Assembly: GCA_019308685.1 (NCBI GenBank)
Contig: JAFDHQ010000010.1
Location: 1-37,537, forward strand
Source of the DNA: Deltaproteobacteria bacterium
GTDB taxonomy: Bacteria; Desulfobacterota; Desulfobacteria; Desulfobacterales; UBA11574
Length of the DNA stretch: 37,537 nucleotides
Reading direction: 5' to 3'
Below the pieces are notes generated by a model. It saw nothing but the letters and a program-made list of their open reading frames with translations. It ran no database searches and was not told the DNA's origin. Both the position numbers and the translations under genes were made by a program. Below are positions 18,764 through 28,642 of this stretch, in pieces (position 1 is the stretch's first letter; each line of letters opens with the position of its first letter).

Positions 18764-18906
18764 AGGCCCCCGATACACGATCATTTCTGGATGGACACGA
18801 GTTATGCAGATTTTAGGTGCTAACTCAATTACTCAATGAACGGATACAAGAAAACATCGGATTTCTGTAGGTCTGGAGTACAGGAATGATCGTGTATCGG
18901 GGGCCT
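18764..18906. repeat. Long-range inverted repeat: 22-bp perfect arms, 99-nt spacer
   Basis: Left arm AGGCCCCCGATACACGATCATT (18764-18785); right arm AATGATCGTGTATCGGGGGCCT (18885-18906), exact reverse complement. Confidence 0.95.
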
Positions 18907-18920
18907 CTGGGTCTGAATTT

Positions 18921-19688
18921 TCATTCAAATTGATTGGGTGGTATCCAGAGCGTTTCACCGTCAAATTGAATGCGATTTACATGTTCGTAATCAATAAGGT
19001 CCAGAAGTTCAAAAATTTGGTCCATATTATAGATAACTACCTTGCTCAAGGGATATATCAGGTTAAGATCAACATCTATTTTGCGTTCTTTTATGTTGTA
19101 AATATTAACTGTTTTTTCAGAAAATTTAAGAAGTTTACCAACCCCCGAGCTTTGACCTCCCTTTTCAGGTTCGTCGGCAAGTGGTGAAAGGGCGATCCCT
19201 TTATGAGCAAAGTAATCTTTAAGGAAATTAAAATGTATATTCCAGATATTGTCTCTGGGCTGAACAACGTATATTCCGAATGTTTCTGAATCTTTCATTG
19301 AATCCATTTTTTTTGACTTGATGTCCCTTTCAACAATATCGCCGCTTTTAATACGTATTTTATCCAAAATTTCCTGCATGGAAACCGTTGAATCGCCGAT
19401 TTTAAAAGATTCATCAGATTTTGTAATAATGTCAACCCCTTTTTCAACTCCGTATTCTGCCTTTCGTTTTTTCATCAGCGCTATGAGCTCTTCATCTTTT
19501 TCGATGTTATTGTAATCAATGACACTCTTTTCTGTTGAAGGCATATGAATTTTTTCAGGCTCATTTTGCGTATTAACTTTTGAGTCTTTCTTTAACCAGA
19601 ACCATAAACCGGAAACTGTAATAAGAATTATACAGCTGACTACAATTCCTATGGCTTTACTTGATGTTTGAGAAGTTTTTTTGGGCAT
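18921..19688 (-). CDS. Membrane-anchored protein with LysM-like segment, otherwise uncharacterised
   Basis: Single N-terminal TM (KAIGIVVSCIILITVSGLWFWLKK); YVVQPRDNIWNIHFNFLKDYF resembles LysM; C-terminal DGETLWIPP. Confidence 0.65.
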   Translation of the reverse strand: MPKKTSQTSSKAIGIVVSCIILITVSGLWFWLKKDSKVNTQNEPEKIHMPSTEKSVIDYNNIEKDEELIALMKKRKAEYGVEKGVDIITKSDESFKIGDSTVSMQEILDKIRIKSGDIVERDIKSKKMDSMKDSETFGIYVVQPRDNIWNIHFNFLKDYFAHKGIALSPLADEPEKGGQSSGVGKLLKFSEKTVNIYNIKERKIDVDLNLIYPLSKVVIYNMDQIFELLDLIDYEHVNRIQFDGETLWIPPNQFE

Positions 19689-19812
19689 AACAATAACGGT
19701 ATCTTAAAGAGTTAAAAAATAATTTTTTAATAACTATTATAAGCGTTATTTTCTGAATTATGAACTTATTTTTTCGTGAACCCTAACCCGTAAAAGTCCG
19801 CCTTATTCCGGT

Positions 19813-21321
19813 TTACTTATCACAAATAATCTTACTCATTCCATGGACAACTGAGTTATCTCCCTCGATGGTAATGGAAAGGTTGCGCCTTATTTCCAGG
19901 TCAAGAATTTCTTTGCGTTTCTTATTCAAAAGATAGTCGGCCACCTCCGACGGGACGATCCCCTTTACTTTTGAAATCTCATCTTTTAAGGTTTCGAGAC
20001 GAAGTTTGCGGAGAAAGTCGAGGACCAGCATCTCGGTAGAAGGTATAAGCCCTTTACCCCCGCAATGACTGCAGGATTCAAAACTGCTGGATTCAATGGA
20101 CGGTCTGAGCCGCTGTCTCGACATTTCCATCAGTCCGAACATTGAAATCTTACCGATCTTTGTTTTTGCCTTGTCATATTTCACATTGTTTTTGACGGCC
20201 CTAAATACTTCTAATTTATGTTTGGGATCTCTCATGTCGATAAAATCGATCACAATAAGACCACCCAAATCTCTGAGTCGCAATTGACGAGATATTTCCT
20301 CGGCTGCTTCAATATTGGTCTGAAGAGCGGTCTGTTCAATAGATTTTTTTTGGGTGGCTTTACCTGAATTGACATCAATGGAAACCAGCGCTTCTGTCTG
20401 TGTTATAATGATATACCCCCCGGATTTTAATTTGACCCGGCTTTCATATATGGATGCGATCTGTTCTTCCAGTTGGTATTTTGTAAATATCGGCTTGTCC
20501 GTTTTGTAGTGTTTGACGATCTTGGTATGTTTTGGGGAAATGATTTTAACAAAGTTTTTAACTTCATGATATATGGCAACATTGTCTATAAGGATTTCGG
20601 TTACATCGGGGGTGAAATAGTCACGTATGGATCGTAAAGCAAGGTTTTGCTCCTTGTATAGTAGTGCCGGAGGTTTTGCTTTGGCCACATCTTTTTTAAT
20701 GTTTTTCCAGATCCGTAACAGATATCTTAAATCCCTGGACAAGCGCATTTTGGTACAGTTTACTCCGGCGGTTCGTACGATGATGCCGAATCCTTCAGGC
20801 AATTTGAGTTTGTTGATAATACCTTTAAGGCGGCTTCTTTCATCTTCATCTTCTATTTTACGTGAAATGCCACGGTTATCGCTTCCGGGCATAAGCACTA
20901 GGTATCTTCCCGGGAGAGATATGTAAGTTGTGAGCATGGCCCCTTTTTTCATGAACGGGTCTTTTATGACCTGTACCAGGACTTCCTGACCCCGCCTCAC
21001 CATTTTTTTTATGGACTTGTCTTTTGAAAGATTATCCTGAAAATAGTCGCTGTGAATTTCATGTTTCTGAAGAAATCCATGGCGATCCGCCCCGTAATCT
21101 ACGAATACGGCCTGCAGGCTCGGCTCAATATGTGAAATAACCGCCTTGTAAATGTTGCCGTGGATAATTGCCCTTGCAGCACTTTCGATATGAAATTCTT
21201 CGAGTTTTACATCTTTTACTTTTGCAATCCTGCATTCCTCAGGATCTATGGCATTAATAAGGATTTTGCTCATAAAATATCGGTCCTTCAACACCGGAAT
21301 TGATGCCTTTATTTTAAGCAC
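19813..21321 (-). CDS. rng: Ribonuclease G/E family; start probably Met at 21273
   Basis: S1-like HGNIYKAVISHIEPSLQAVFVDYGADRHGFL; GGYIIITQTEALVSIDVNSGKAT; LRLRDLGGLIVIDFIDM; RQRLRPS; CSHCGGKG. Confidence 0.95.
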   Translation of the reverse strand: MLKIKASIPVLKDRYFMSKILINAIDPEECRIAKVKDVKLEEFHIESAARAIIHGNIYKAVISHIEPSLQAVFVDYGADRHGFLQKHEIHSDYFQDNLSKDKSIKKMVRRGQEVLVQVIKDPFMKKGAMLTTYISLPGRYLVLMPGSDNRGISRKIEDEDERSRLKGIINKLKLPEGFGIIVRTAGVNCTKMRLSRDLRYLLRIWKNIKKDVAKAKPPALLYKEQNLALRSIRDYFTPDVTEILIDNVAIYHEVKNFVKIISPKHTKIVKHYKTDKPIFTKYQLEEQIASIYESRVKLKSGGYIIITQTEALVSIDVNSGKATQKKSIEQTALQTNIEAAEEISRQLRLRDLGGLIVIDFIDMRDPKHKLEVFRAVKNNVKYDKAKTKIGKISMFGLMEMSRQRLRPSIESSSFESCSHCGGKGLIPSTEMLVLDFLRKLRLETLKDEISKVKGIVPSEVADYLLNKKRKEILDLEIRRNLSITIEGDNSVVHGMSKIICDK

Positions 21322-21479
21322 TTGCTTTCTTAAATAAATATGAAATTGTCATATACAAGTCAATCGATTTCTTATCCCTTGCTATTTATATCGTGTTATG
21401 GCATGTGAAAATAATCTGATGGATGACATAAAATTATCTTTAAGAAACTAAACCATGGAAGCGAGGTCGAACAGATACA

Positions 21480-24071
21480 ATGGATGAAAGATACGATCCT
21501 AAAATCATAGAATCCAAGTGGCAAAATTTCTGGGAAACATCCAAGCTTTTTAAGGTCAAAGAGGATCCGGGTAAGGAAAAATATTATCTTCTGGAAATGT
21601 TTCCCTATCCGTCCGGCAACATTCACATGGGACATGTAAGGAATTATACCATCGGTGATGTGGTTGCAAGATACAAAAGAATGCGAGGATTCAATGTTCT
21701 TCATCCAATGGGATGGGACGCATTCGGTATGCCTGCGGAAAACGCTGCAATTGCGAACAATAGCCATCCCGCCAAATGGACCTATGAAAATATTGATACC
21801 ATGCGATTTCAGCTCAAGCGTATCGGTTTTTCATACGACTGGGACAGGGAAATCGCAACATGCAGTCCGGAATATTACCGGTGGGAACAATGGCTGTTTT
21901 TAAAGATGTACGAAAAGGGAATGATTTATCGCAAGGAATCTTTTTTGAACTGGTGCGAACACTGCCAGACGGTTTTGGCTAACGAGCAGGTGGAAGCCGG
22001 TATGTGCTGGCGCTGTGGCAAGACGGTTCGGCAGAAAAAACTCTGGCAATGGTTTTTCCGTATTACAGATTACGCGGAAGATCTACTGGCATATTGCGAC
22101 AAGCTTCCCGGATGGCCTGAAAAGGTTATCACCATGCAGAAGAACTGGATCGGAAAGAGTGTGGGTGCGGAAATTCGGTTTCCCATAGAGAATACAGATG
22201 AACAGATACCGGTTTTTACAACCCGGCAGGATACGGTTTATGGCGCAACGTTTATGTGCCTTGCTCCGGAGCATCCGCTGGTATTAAATTTGTCAAAAGG
22301 AACGCTTCAGGAAGACGAAGTTCGCGAATTTGTCGAACGAATATCCCTGCAAGACCGATCGATTAGGGCGGTGGACAGTTATGAGAAAGAAGGCGTATTT
22401 ACCGGCGCCTATTGCCTCAATCCGCTGAGCGGGGCACGGATGCCGATTTATACCGCAAACTTTGCACTCATGGAGTATGGCACAGGAGCGGTTATGTCCG
22501 TTCCCGCACATGACCAGCGTGATTTCGATTTTGCTCGAAAGTACAACCTGGATATCGTGGTGGTCGTAAAACCGTATGGTGACGATCTGGATTGCGCCAC
22601 CATGAGCGAAGCATACACCGGTGACGGTGTGATGGTTAATTCGGGCCGGTTTGACGGAATGGACAACGTCACGGCACTGGATGAAATCGCTTCTTTTCTG
22701 GAACAGAAAGGAATGGGCCAGAAGACCACAAGTTTCAGGTTGAGGGACTGGGGTATTTCAAGGCAGCGATACTGGGGGGCGCCGATTCCCATGATTCATT
22801 GCAAAAAATGCGGAATTGTTCCCGTTCCGGAGAAGGATCTTCCCATTCTGCTCCCGGAGAATGCCGATCTTCTGGAGGGTGGAAGGTCGCCGCTGGGGGC
22901 TCTCGATTATTTTGCAAAGGCAACCTGTCCAGCTTGTGGCGATCCTGGGGCCAGAAGAGAGACAGACACGATGGACACCTTCGTGGAATCTTCATGGTAT
23001 TATGAAAGATACTGCAGCCCGGATTTTGACAGCGGTATGTTTGACAAAACGGCGGTAGATTACTGGATGCCCGTTGATCAATATATAGGCGGCGTTGAGC
23101 ATGCTATTTTACATCTGCTCTATTCAAGGTATTATACCCGCGTGTTGAACGATTTTGGACTGGTAAAATACAAAGAACCGTTTACCCGGCTTTTGACACA
23201 GGGGATGGTCTGTAAAGAGACGGTTTCATGTCCGGAACACGGTTTTCTTCTCCCTGAAGAAGTGGAAGAGGGTGGTGAGAACCGGCATTGTAAAAAATGT
23301 GGTAAGGGGGTTACCTTTGGCCGGGTTGAAAAAATGTCCAAGTCCAAAAAAAATGTTATCGATCCAAATATTCTTCTTGAAAAGTACGGTGCGGATACAA
23401 CGAGACTTTTTTGTCTTTTTGCAGCCCCTCCGGAAAGGGATCTTGAATGGAGTGAGCAGGGTGTTGAAGGTGCGTATCGCTTTCTGAACCGTGTCTGGCG
23501 CCTTGCTTGGAACTGGATCGATCTAATAATGGATGCAACTCCCTTTGATGGAAGTCCCGATCTTTTGGAAGGCAGGACCCGTGAAATATTCAAAAAAACC
23601 CATGCAACCATATATAAAGTTACAAAAGATATAGAAGACCGGTTCCATTTTAATACAGCAATCAGTGCAATCATGGAACTTGTGAATACCCTGTATGGAA
23701 TCGATCCTGTAAAAAGTGACAATCAAGATGCCAGTGTCATGCGATTTGCCATGGAATCTGTTGCGCTCCTTTTATCGCCGATGGTTCCCCATTTTGCCGA
23801 AGAACTCTGGGAGACCCTGGGCTTTGAGTCCAGCGTTTTATTGGCGTCGTGGCCGTCATACCGAGAAGACGCACTGTTAAAGGATGAACTTTTGATCGTA
23901 ATTCAGGTAAACGGCAAACTAAGAAGCAAGTTCCATGTTGATGTGGATGCAGATGACAATACCATCAAAGCGTTGGCTCTTTCGGACGAGCGTATTCAAA
24001 AATTCATAGATAATAAACCGATTAAGAAAATTATTGTCGTTAAAAATAAACTTGTTAACATTGTGGTATAA
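21480..24071 (+). CDS. leuS: Leucyl-tRNA synthetase
   Basis: [25 protein letters not shown] (HIGH-type), [12 protein letters not shown], editing-domain region, leucyl-specific architecture. Confidence 0.99.
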   Translation: MDERYDPKIIESKWQNFWETSKLFKVKEDPGKEKYYLLEMFPYPSGNIHMGHVRNYTIGDVVARYKRMRGFNVLHPMGWDAFGMPAENAAIANNSHPAKWTYENIDTMRFQLKRIGFSYDWDREIATCSPEYYRWEQWLFLKMYEKGMIYRKESFLNWCEHCQTVLANEQVEAGMCWRCGKTVRQKKLWQWFFRITDYAEDLLAYCDKLPGWPEKVITMQKNWIGKSVGAEIRFPIENTDEQIPVFTTRQDTVYGATFMCLAPEHPLVLNLSKGTLQEDEVREFVERISLQDRSIRAVDSYEKEGVFTGAYCLNPLSGARMPIYTANFALMEYGTGAVMSVPAHDQRDFDFARKYNLDIVVVVKPYGDDLDCATMSEAYTGDGVMVNSGRFDGMDNVTALDEIASFLEQKGMGQKTTSFRLRDWGISRQRYWGAPIPMIHCKKCGIVPVPEKDLPILLPENADLLEGGRSPLGALDYFAKATCPACGDPGARRETDTMDTFVESSWYYERYCSPDFDSGMFDKTAVDYWMPVDQYIGGVEHAILHLLYSRYYTRVLNDFGLVKYKEPFTRLLTQGMVCKETVSCPEHGFLLPEEVEEGGENRHCKKCGKGVTFGRVEKMSKSKKNVIDPNILLEKYGADTTRLFCLFAAPPERDLEWSEQGVEGAYRFLNRVWRLAWNWIDLIMDATPFDGSPDLLEGRTREIFKKTHATIYKVTKDIEDRFHFNTAISAIMELVNTLYGIDPVKSDNQDASVMRFAMESVALLLSPMVPHFAEELWETLGFESSVLLASWPSYREDALLKDELLIVIQVNGKLRSKFHVDVDADDNTIKALALSDERIQKFIDNKPIKKIIVVKNKLVNIVV

Positions 24072-24614
24072 GTGATGAGATTAACCGCAGAAGGATCGTT
24101 TTTTGTTATAAAAAAATATGCCTGGGCATTGATTCTGTTAGGGTCGTTTCTTTCAGCTTGCGGCTACCGTTTTGCCGGTGGGGGAAGTCTTCCATCCGGT
24201 ATAACATCGATCAGTGTGGAGATGTTTGAAAACCGAACCGGAGAAACCGGGGTGGAGAATATTATTACAAATGATCTCATATATGAGTTTACCCGGCATG
24301 AGCAGGTGGTTGTAACCGGAAGTGATACGGCCGATGCAATTCTTACCGGTGTTGTTCAATCGATCAGTGAAAGAGCGATTTCACACACCGGCGAGTATAC
24401 CTCCAATGAAAGACGGGTTGAACTTAAACTCGATTTGCAATTAACAGATAGAACCGGTGGGATCATAAGGTCTGCAAAAGCTATTTCAGGCAATGAAGCT
24501 TACAAGGTGTCGTCCACAAAACAAGGCACCGAACTAAATAAAAAGGTTGCCATAAAAACGCTTTCCAAAAGGCTTGCGGAAAATATTTTTAACAGGTTAA
24601 CCGTCGATTTTTAA
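24072..24614 (+). CDS. lptE: LPS-assembly lipoprotein LptE (RlpB family)
   Basis: Lipobox LSAC|GYRFAGGGSLPSGITSISVEMFENRTGETGVE; follows leuS. GTG 24072 or ATG 24075 start. Confidence 0.88.
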   Translation: MMRLTAEGSFFVIKKYAWALILLGSFLSACGYRFAGGGSLPSGITSISVEMFENRTGETGVENIITNDLIYEFTRHEQVVVTGSDTADAILTGVVQSISERAISHTGEYTSNERRVELKLDLQLTDRTGGIIRSAKAISGNEAYKVSSTKQGTELNKKVAIKTLSKRLAENIFNRLTVDF

Positions 24615-24710
24615 AAAAGTCCATCGCACTCCCGAAACAAAGGCCGCTTTTGCTTTGCGCTGTAAGCTTTCTGGCGCTTTGAGTGAGCCCTTACCCCCAT
24701 GAAATCCGGA

Positions 24711-24986
24711 TTAGGCCGAGATGGTGTTTACAAGTTTGGAAAGGCGGGAAATTTTTCGAGATGCGGTTTTACTGTGGATTACACCCTTTTTCGCTGCATT
24801 ATCGATTATTGATTTTGCAATATTGAGTTCAGCCAGTGCCGCTTCATTCGATTTTTCGTTAACAGTTTGTCGTACGCTTTTAACGATATTCTTTATCCTT
24901 GTTTTTGAAGATTTGTTGCGCATTCGCTTTTTTTCGTTTTGGCGTGCACGTTTTATCGCAGATTTATGATTGGCCAATTTTATCAA
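24711..24986 (-). CDS. rpsT: 30S ribosomal protein S20
   Basis: LANHKSAIKRARQNEKKRMRNKSSKTRIKNIVKSVR...AAKKGVIHSKTASRKISRLSKLV. Confidence 0.98.
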   Translation of the reverse strand: MIKLANHKSAIKRARQNEKKRMRNKSSKTRIKNIVKSVRQTVNEKSNEAALAELNIAKSIIDNAAKKGVIHSKTASRKISRLSKLVNTISA

Positions 24987-25083
24987 CTCCTTTTAATCTA
25001 ATATCATAAATAAAGACATACTAAGTATAAATTCCCGGAAGATATGTCAAGCTTTATTTTAACCCAGTAATTCTAAATTAATA

Positions 25084-26676
25084 ATGAACCCAACAACAAA
25101 CCAGCCAACCACTGAAAACCACCGTGTGACAAAAACGGCCGGAATTGTCGGATCAGCAACTTTATTGAGCCGCCTTTTCGGTTTCATAAGAGATGTGGTG
25201 ATTGCCTGGTTTTTTGGCGCCGGGCTCGCTTCGGATGCTTTTTTTGTCGCTTTCAGAATCCCCAATCTTTTAAGAAGACTTTTTGCCGAAGGTTCTTTGA
25301 GCGCTGCATTTATCCCCGTTTTTACCGAACACCTTACTAAGGCGGGAAAAGATGATGCCTTTAAAATGGCAAGGTCCGCCATAAGGCTCCTTTCCGTGTT
25401 TCTTGTTGTCACTGTTATTGCAGGTGTTTTGCTGTCCCCGGTTATCATCCGGCTTATCGCTCCCGGGTTTGTCGCCTCCCCTGAAAAATATTCACTTACG
25501 GTACTGTTAACCCGTATCATGTTTCCATATATTTTTTTTATCGGACTTGTTGCACTTTGTATGGGGATACTTAATGTCCTCGGCCATTTCGCCGCACCGG
25601 CCCTGGCCCCGGTATTTTTGAACATTTCCATAATAGGCTCGGTATTATTAATTGCACCTCACATGGCTGATCCGGTGACCGGGATTGCCATCGGGGTGCT
25701 GATCGGAGGATTTTTGCAACTGGCACTTCAGGTGCCCTTTCTGATAAAAAAAGGGTTTTATTTCTGGAAAAAAGCAAACATTTACCACCCCGGCCTAAAA
25801 AAGGTCGGCCTGCTCATGCTCCCCACCGTATTTGGCGCCGCTGTATACCAGATCAACATCCTGGTAGGAACCCTGCTTGCTTCTTTACTGGTCCAAGGAA
25901 GTGTGTCGTATCTTTATTATGCCGACCGCCTGGTACAATTTCCACTCGGAATATTTGCCATAGCCACGGCCACTGCTGTTTTGCCAAGTCTTTCCAGGCA
26001 GGCGGCTGAAAAAGATTTGCAGGCCGTCAGAGATACCTTTTCATATGCCATGAGAATGGTCTTTTTTATCACCATCCCTTCTATGGTGGGCCTGATCGTA
26101 TTGAGGGAACCTATTATTGAATTGTTGTTTAAACGAGGAGCTTTTGATTCGGAAACCACGCGTTTGACTGCATATGCGCTTTTGTATTATAGTATAGGTC
26201 TCTGGGCGTTTTCAGCGGTACGGATTGTTGTTTCAACGTTTTATGCATTACAGGACACAAGGACGCCGGTACGAACTGCTATCGTATCCGTTTGTGCCAA
26301 TATCATACTTGGAGTCATTCTTATGGGACCGATGGGACACGGTGGGCTTGCGCTCTCAACGTCCCTTGCTTCCATGTTGAACTTGGGGCTTCTTGTCCGG
26401 GTCTTGAGGAAAAAACTCGGTGCGCTGGGGTTAAAAGGTATTATCGAGTCCGCCTGTAAAACAATGATTTGTTCAGGGATTATGGGAGCTGTTGTATGGG
26501 CCACTGCGTTTTTGATTATTCCGTCTGAAGACGGCACATTATCCGGTCTTTTCTTCGGTCTCATGGGAAGTATCGTGACCGGTCTTGTTCTTTATGGTTC
26601 TTTTTCCTTACTACTTAAGAGCAAGGAACTAAAAAATGTTCTGGCCATAGCCGGGAAGGGCATAGATAAAAAGTGA
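25084..26676 (+). CDS. murJ: Lipid II flippase MurJ
   Basis: TLLSRLFGFIRDVVIAWFFGAGLASDAFFVAFRIPNLLRRLFAEGSLSAAFIPVF; multiple TM segments. Confidence 0.98.
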   Translation: MNPTTNQPTTENHRVTKTAGIVGSATLLSRLFGFIRDVVIAWFFGAGLASDAFFVAFRIPNLLRRLFAEGSLSAAFIPVFTEHLTKAGKDDAFKMARSAIRLLSVFLVVTVIAGVLLSPVIIRLIAPGFVASPEKYSLTVLLTRIMFPYIFFIGLVALCMGILNVLGHFAAPALAPVFLNISIIGSVLLIAPHMADPVTGIAIGVLIGGFLQLALQVPFLIKKGFYFWKKANIYHPGLKKVGLLMLPTVFGAAVYQINILVGTLLASLLVQGSVSYLYYADRLVQFPLGIFAIATATAVLPSLSRQAAEKDLQAVRDTFSYAMRMVFFITIPSMVGLIVLREPIIELLFKRGAFDSETTRLTAYALLYYSIGLWAFSAVRIVVSTFYALQDTRTPVRTAIVSVCANIILGVILMGPMGHGGLALSTSLASMLNLGLLVRVLRKKLGALGLKGIIESACKTMICSGIMGAVVWATAFLIIPSEDGTLSGLFFGLMGSIVTGLVLYGSFSLLLKSKELKNVLAIAGKGIDKK

Positions 26677-26969
26677 TTTCAAAGCAAAATATTCTGCTTG
26701 CTTTAGCAATAATCGTATTGTTTTCGTTGCTAATTTTCACTATATTCGGTGAAAATGGCCTTTCGGATTTATACCGGATCAAAACGGAAAGAGACATTCT
26801 GTTAAAGAAAAATGATAAACTGATCCGGGAAAACCTTTCCTTGTATCGTGAAATAGAAAGATTAAAGAACGATCCCGAATATGTAGAGAATGTGGCCAGG
26901 AACGAACTTGGCGTAATCGGTAAAGACGAGGTTGTGATCAAGGTAAAAAAAGGCAGAAAGGCTAAATAA
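26673..26969 (+). CDS. Septum formation initiator FtsB/DivIC family
   Basis: N-terminal TM followed by coiled coil (KNDKLIRENLSLYREIERLKNDPEYVENVARNELGVIGKDEVV). GTGA overlap with murJ. Confidence 0.85.
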   Translation: MISKQNILLALAIIVLFSLLIFTIFGENGLSDLYRIKTERDILLKKNDKLIRENLSLYREIERLKNDPEYVENVARNELGVIGKDEVVIKVKKGRKAK

Positions 26970-26974
26970 AAGTA

Positions 26975-27250
26975 ATGGAAGATGATGTTTTTTATACCCG
27001 GACCATGGCAAAAGTCTATGCCGATCAGGGTAATTTAGGTAAAGCGGCAGAAATTTATAACTATCTATTAAAACAGGAACCGGGTCGCCAGGATCTCATC
27101 GATGCGCTTTCTGAAATTGAAAACAGAGGCTTTGATAAAAATCGAGAGAATCTTTTCATGCTGTTCAGTGAATGGATCGATCTCTTGCTCAGGTTTAACG
27201 GCACTCAAAAGCTTAAGAAACTACAAAGATATATCGGTGATCAGAGATGA
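26975..27250 (+). CDS. TPR-like small protein
   Basis: TRTMAKVYADQGNLGKAAEIYNYLLKQEPGRQDLIDALSEIE resembles a TPR helix pair. Coupled to coaBC by ATGA overlap. Confidence 0.7.
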   Translation: MEDDVFYTRTMAKVYADQGNLGKAAEIYNYLLKQEPGRQDLIDALSEIENRGFDKNRENLFMLFSEWIDLLLRFNGTQKLKKLQRYIGDQR

Positions 27251-28443
27251 AACGTCTTATCCGTAATAAAAATATCGTACTGGGTGTATCCGGAGGGATT
27301 GCAGCATACAAAAGCGTCGAACTTTTAAGGCTCCTTATCAAGGAGGAGGCGAAGGTCAGGGTCATTATGACGAAGAATGCCTTAGAGTTTGTGGGGTCTC
27401 TGACTTTTTGGGCCTTATCCCGTCAACCGGTTTGTACCCGTCTCTTTGAAACGGTTGATGATGCCTCCATCAGGCATATTGATTGGGCAAATGAAGCGGA
27501 TGCTGTGATTATTGCACCGGCGACGGCGAATATTATCGGCAAGATCGCCGGCGGGATTGCCGATGATGCACTGAGCACTTTCATTCTGGCGGTAACATGT
27601 CCCGTGGTCATCTGTCCTGCTATGAACACGAATATGTTTGAAGCAAAAGCGGTCCGAAGGAATCTTGAGAGGCTCAAGTCCGATGGGCATTTTGTCATAG
27701 AACCGGAATCCGGGGAGCTTGCTTGCGGTGCTACGGGTCCCGGTCGCCTTCCTGAACCCGAAGATATTCTTGACCGGCTGTTATTTCGTCTTTCACCCAA
27801 AGATATGAAGGGGAAAAAGATACTTGTAACCGCCGGTCCGACGCGCGAATTTATCGATCCGGTTCGGTACATCAGCAATCCTTCTTCCGGGAAGATGGGC
27901 TTTGCAGTAGCAAGGGCTGCAGAACAAAGGGGGGGGAATGTTATTCTGATAACAGGCCCGACAGATCTTCCCAATCCAAATAACGTAACGGTGGTTAGGG
28001 TGGGCACGGCCCGGGAGATGGCCCTTGCTGTGTTTGAGCACATGGAAGATTCGGAAATCATTATTAAGGCAGCAGCAGTTTCTGATTACCGGCCAAAGGA
28101 GCAGTCCGGACAAAAAATCAAGAAGGAAAAGGATGAACGGGTTTTGTCACTGGAAAAAACCCGGGATATATTGAAAGAAGTGGGGAGGAGAAAAAAAGAT
28201 CAGATACTTGTGGGGTTTGCTGCGGAAACGGAGAACCTTGAATCGTTTGCAGAAAAAAAACTGCTTGAAAAAAATCTTGATATTATTGTGGGAAATCTCG
28301 TGGGGGGACCTTCTTCGGGTTTTGGTAGTGACACCAATAAGGTGACCCTGTTTTATAGAGACGGCACAAATGAGGATATTCCTGAAATGCAAAAAGATGA
28401 GGTCGCCCATATTCTTCTGGACCGGATACTACAGAAAAATTAG
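27247..28443 (+). CDS. coaBC: Bifunctional phosphopantothenoylcysteine decarboxylase/phosphopantothenate-cysteine ligase
   Basis: LGVSGGIAAYKSVELLR; CPAMNTNMFE; ILVTAGPTREFIDPVRYISNPSSGKMGFAVA; KAAAVSDYRP. Confidence 0.98.
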   Translation: MKRLIRNKNIVLGVSGGIAAYKSVELLRLLIKEEAKVRVIMTKNALEFVGSLTFWALSRQPVCTRLFETVDDASIRHIDWANEADAVIIAPATANIIGKIAGGIADDALSTFILAVTCPVVICPAMNTNMFEAKAVRRNLERLKSDGHFVIEPESGELACGATGPGRLPEPEDILDRLLFRLSPKDMKGKKILVTAGPTREFIDPVRYISNPSSGKMGFAVARAAEQRGGNVILITGPTDLPNPNNVTVVRVGTAREMALAVFEHMEDSEIIIKAAAVSDYRPKEQSGQKIKKEKDERVLSLEKTRDILKEVGRRKKDQILVGFAAETENLESFAEKKLLEKNLDIIVGNLVGGPSSGFGSDTNKVTLFYRDGTNEDIPEMQKDEVAHILLDRILQKN

Positions 28444-28445
28444 TT

Positions 28446-28619
28446 AGTTTCCATCCAGAAATGGCCCTTTTCCGCAATCTCTGCGCCTGCCCCGTGAAAT
28501 GCGGAGCCTATTTCTCTGGGGTCAATCTGCGGAATCACTTGTGCGGCGTACTACGTGTCCGCGTAATTCCTTGATTTCCTTGACCTTGCGAAAAATTGCT
28601 CATTTCTGAATTGGAAACT
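28446..28619. repeat. 174-bp intergenic element with imperfect terminal inverted repeats
   Basis: Left AGTTTCCATCCAGAAATGGCCCTTTTCCGCAA; reverse complement of right end AGTTTCCAATTCAGAAATGAGCAATTTTTCGCAA. Internal stem GGAATCAC-TTGT-GCGG / CCGC-GTAATTCC at 28531-28570. Confidence 0.8.
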
Positions 28620-28642
28620 TAATTTGTGCCCAATATAGATTT

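Noticed and set aside
23132-23722. 196-aa minus-strand ORF inside leuS
   Set aside because: Fully antisense to an unambiguous leuS; low-complexity, Ser/Arg-rich translation with no motif.
25059-25631. 190-aa minus-strand ORF opposite murJ
   Set aside because: Shadow ORF of the murJ coding frame.
27423-28061. 212-aa minus-strand ORF inside coaBC
   Set aside because: Antisense shadow ORF of a conserved gene; no recognisable domain.
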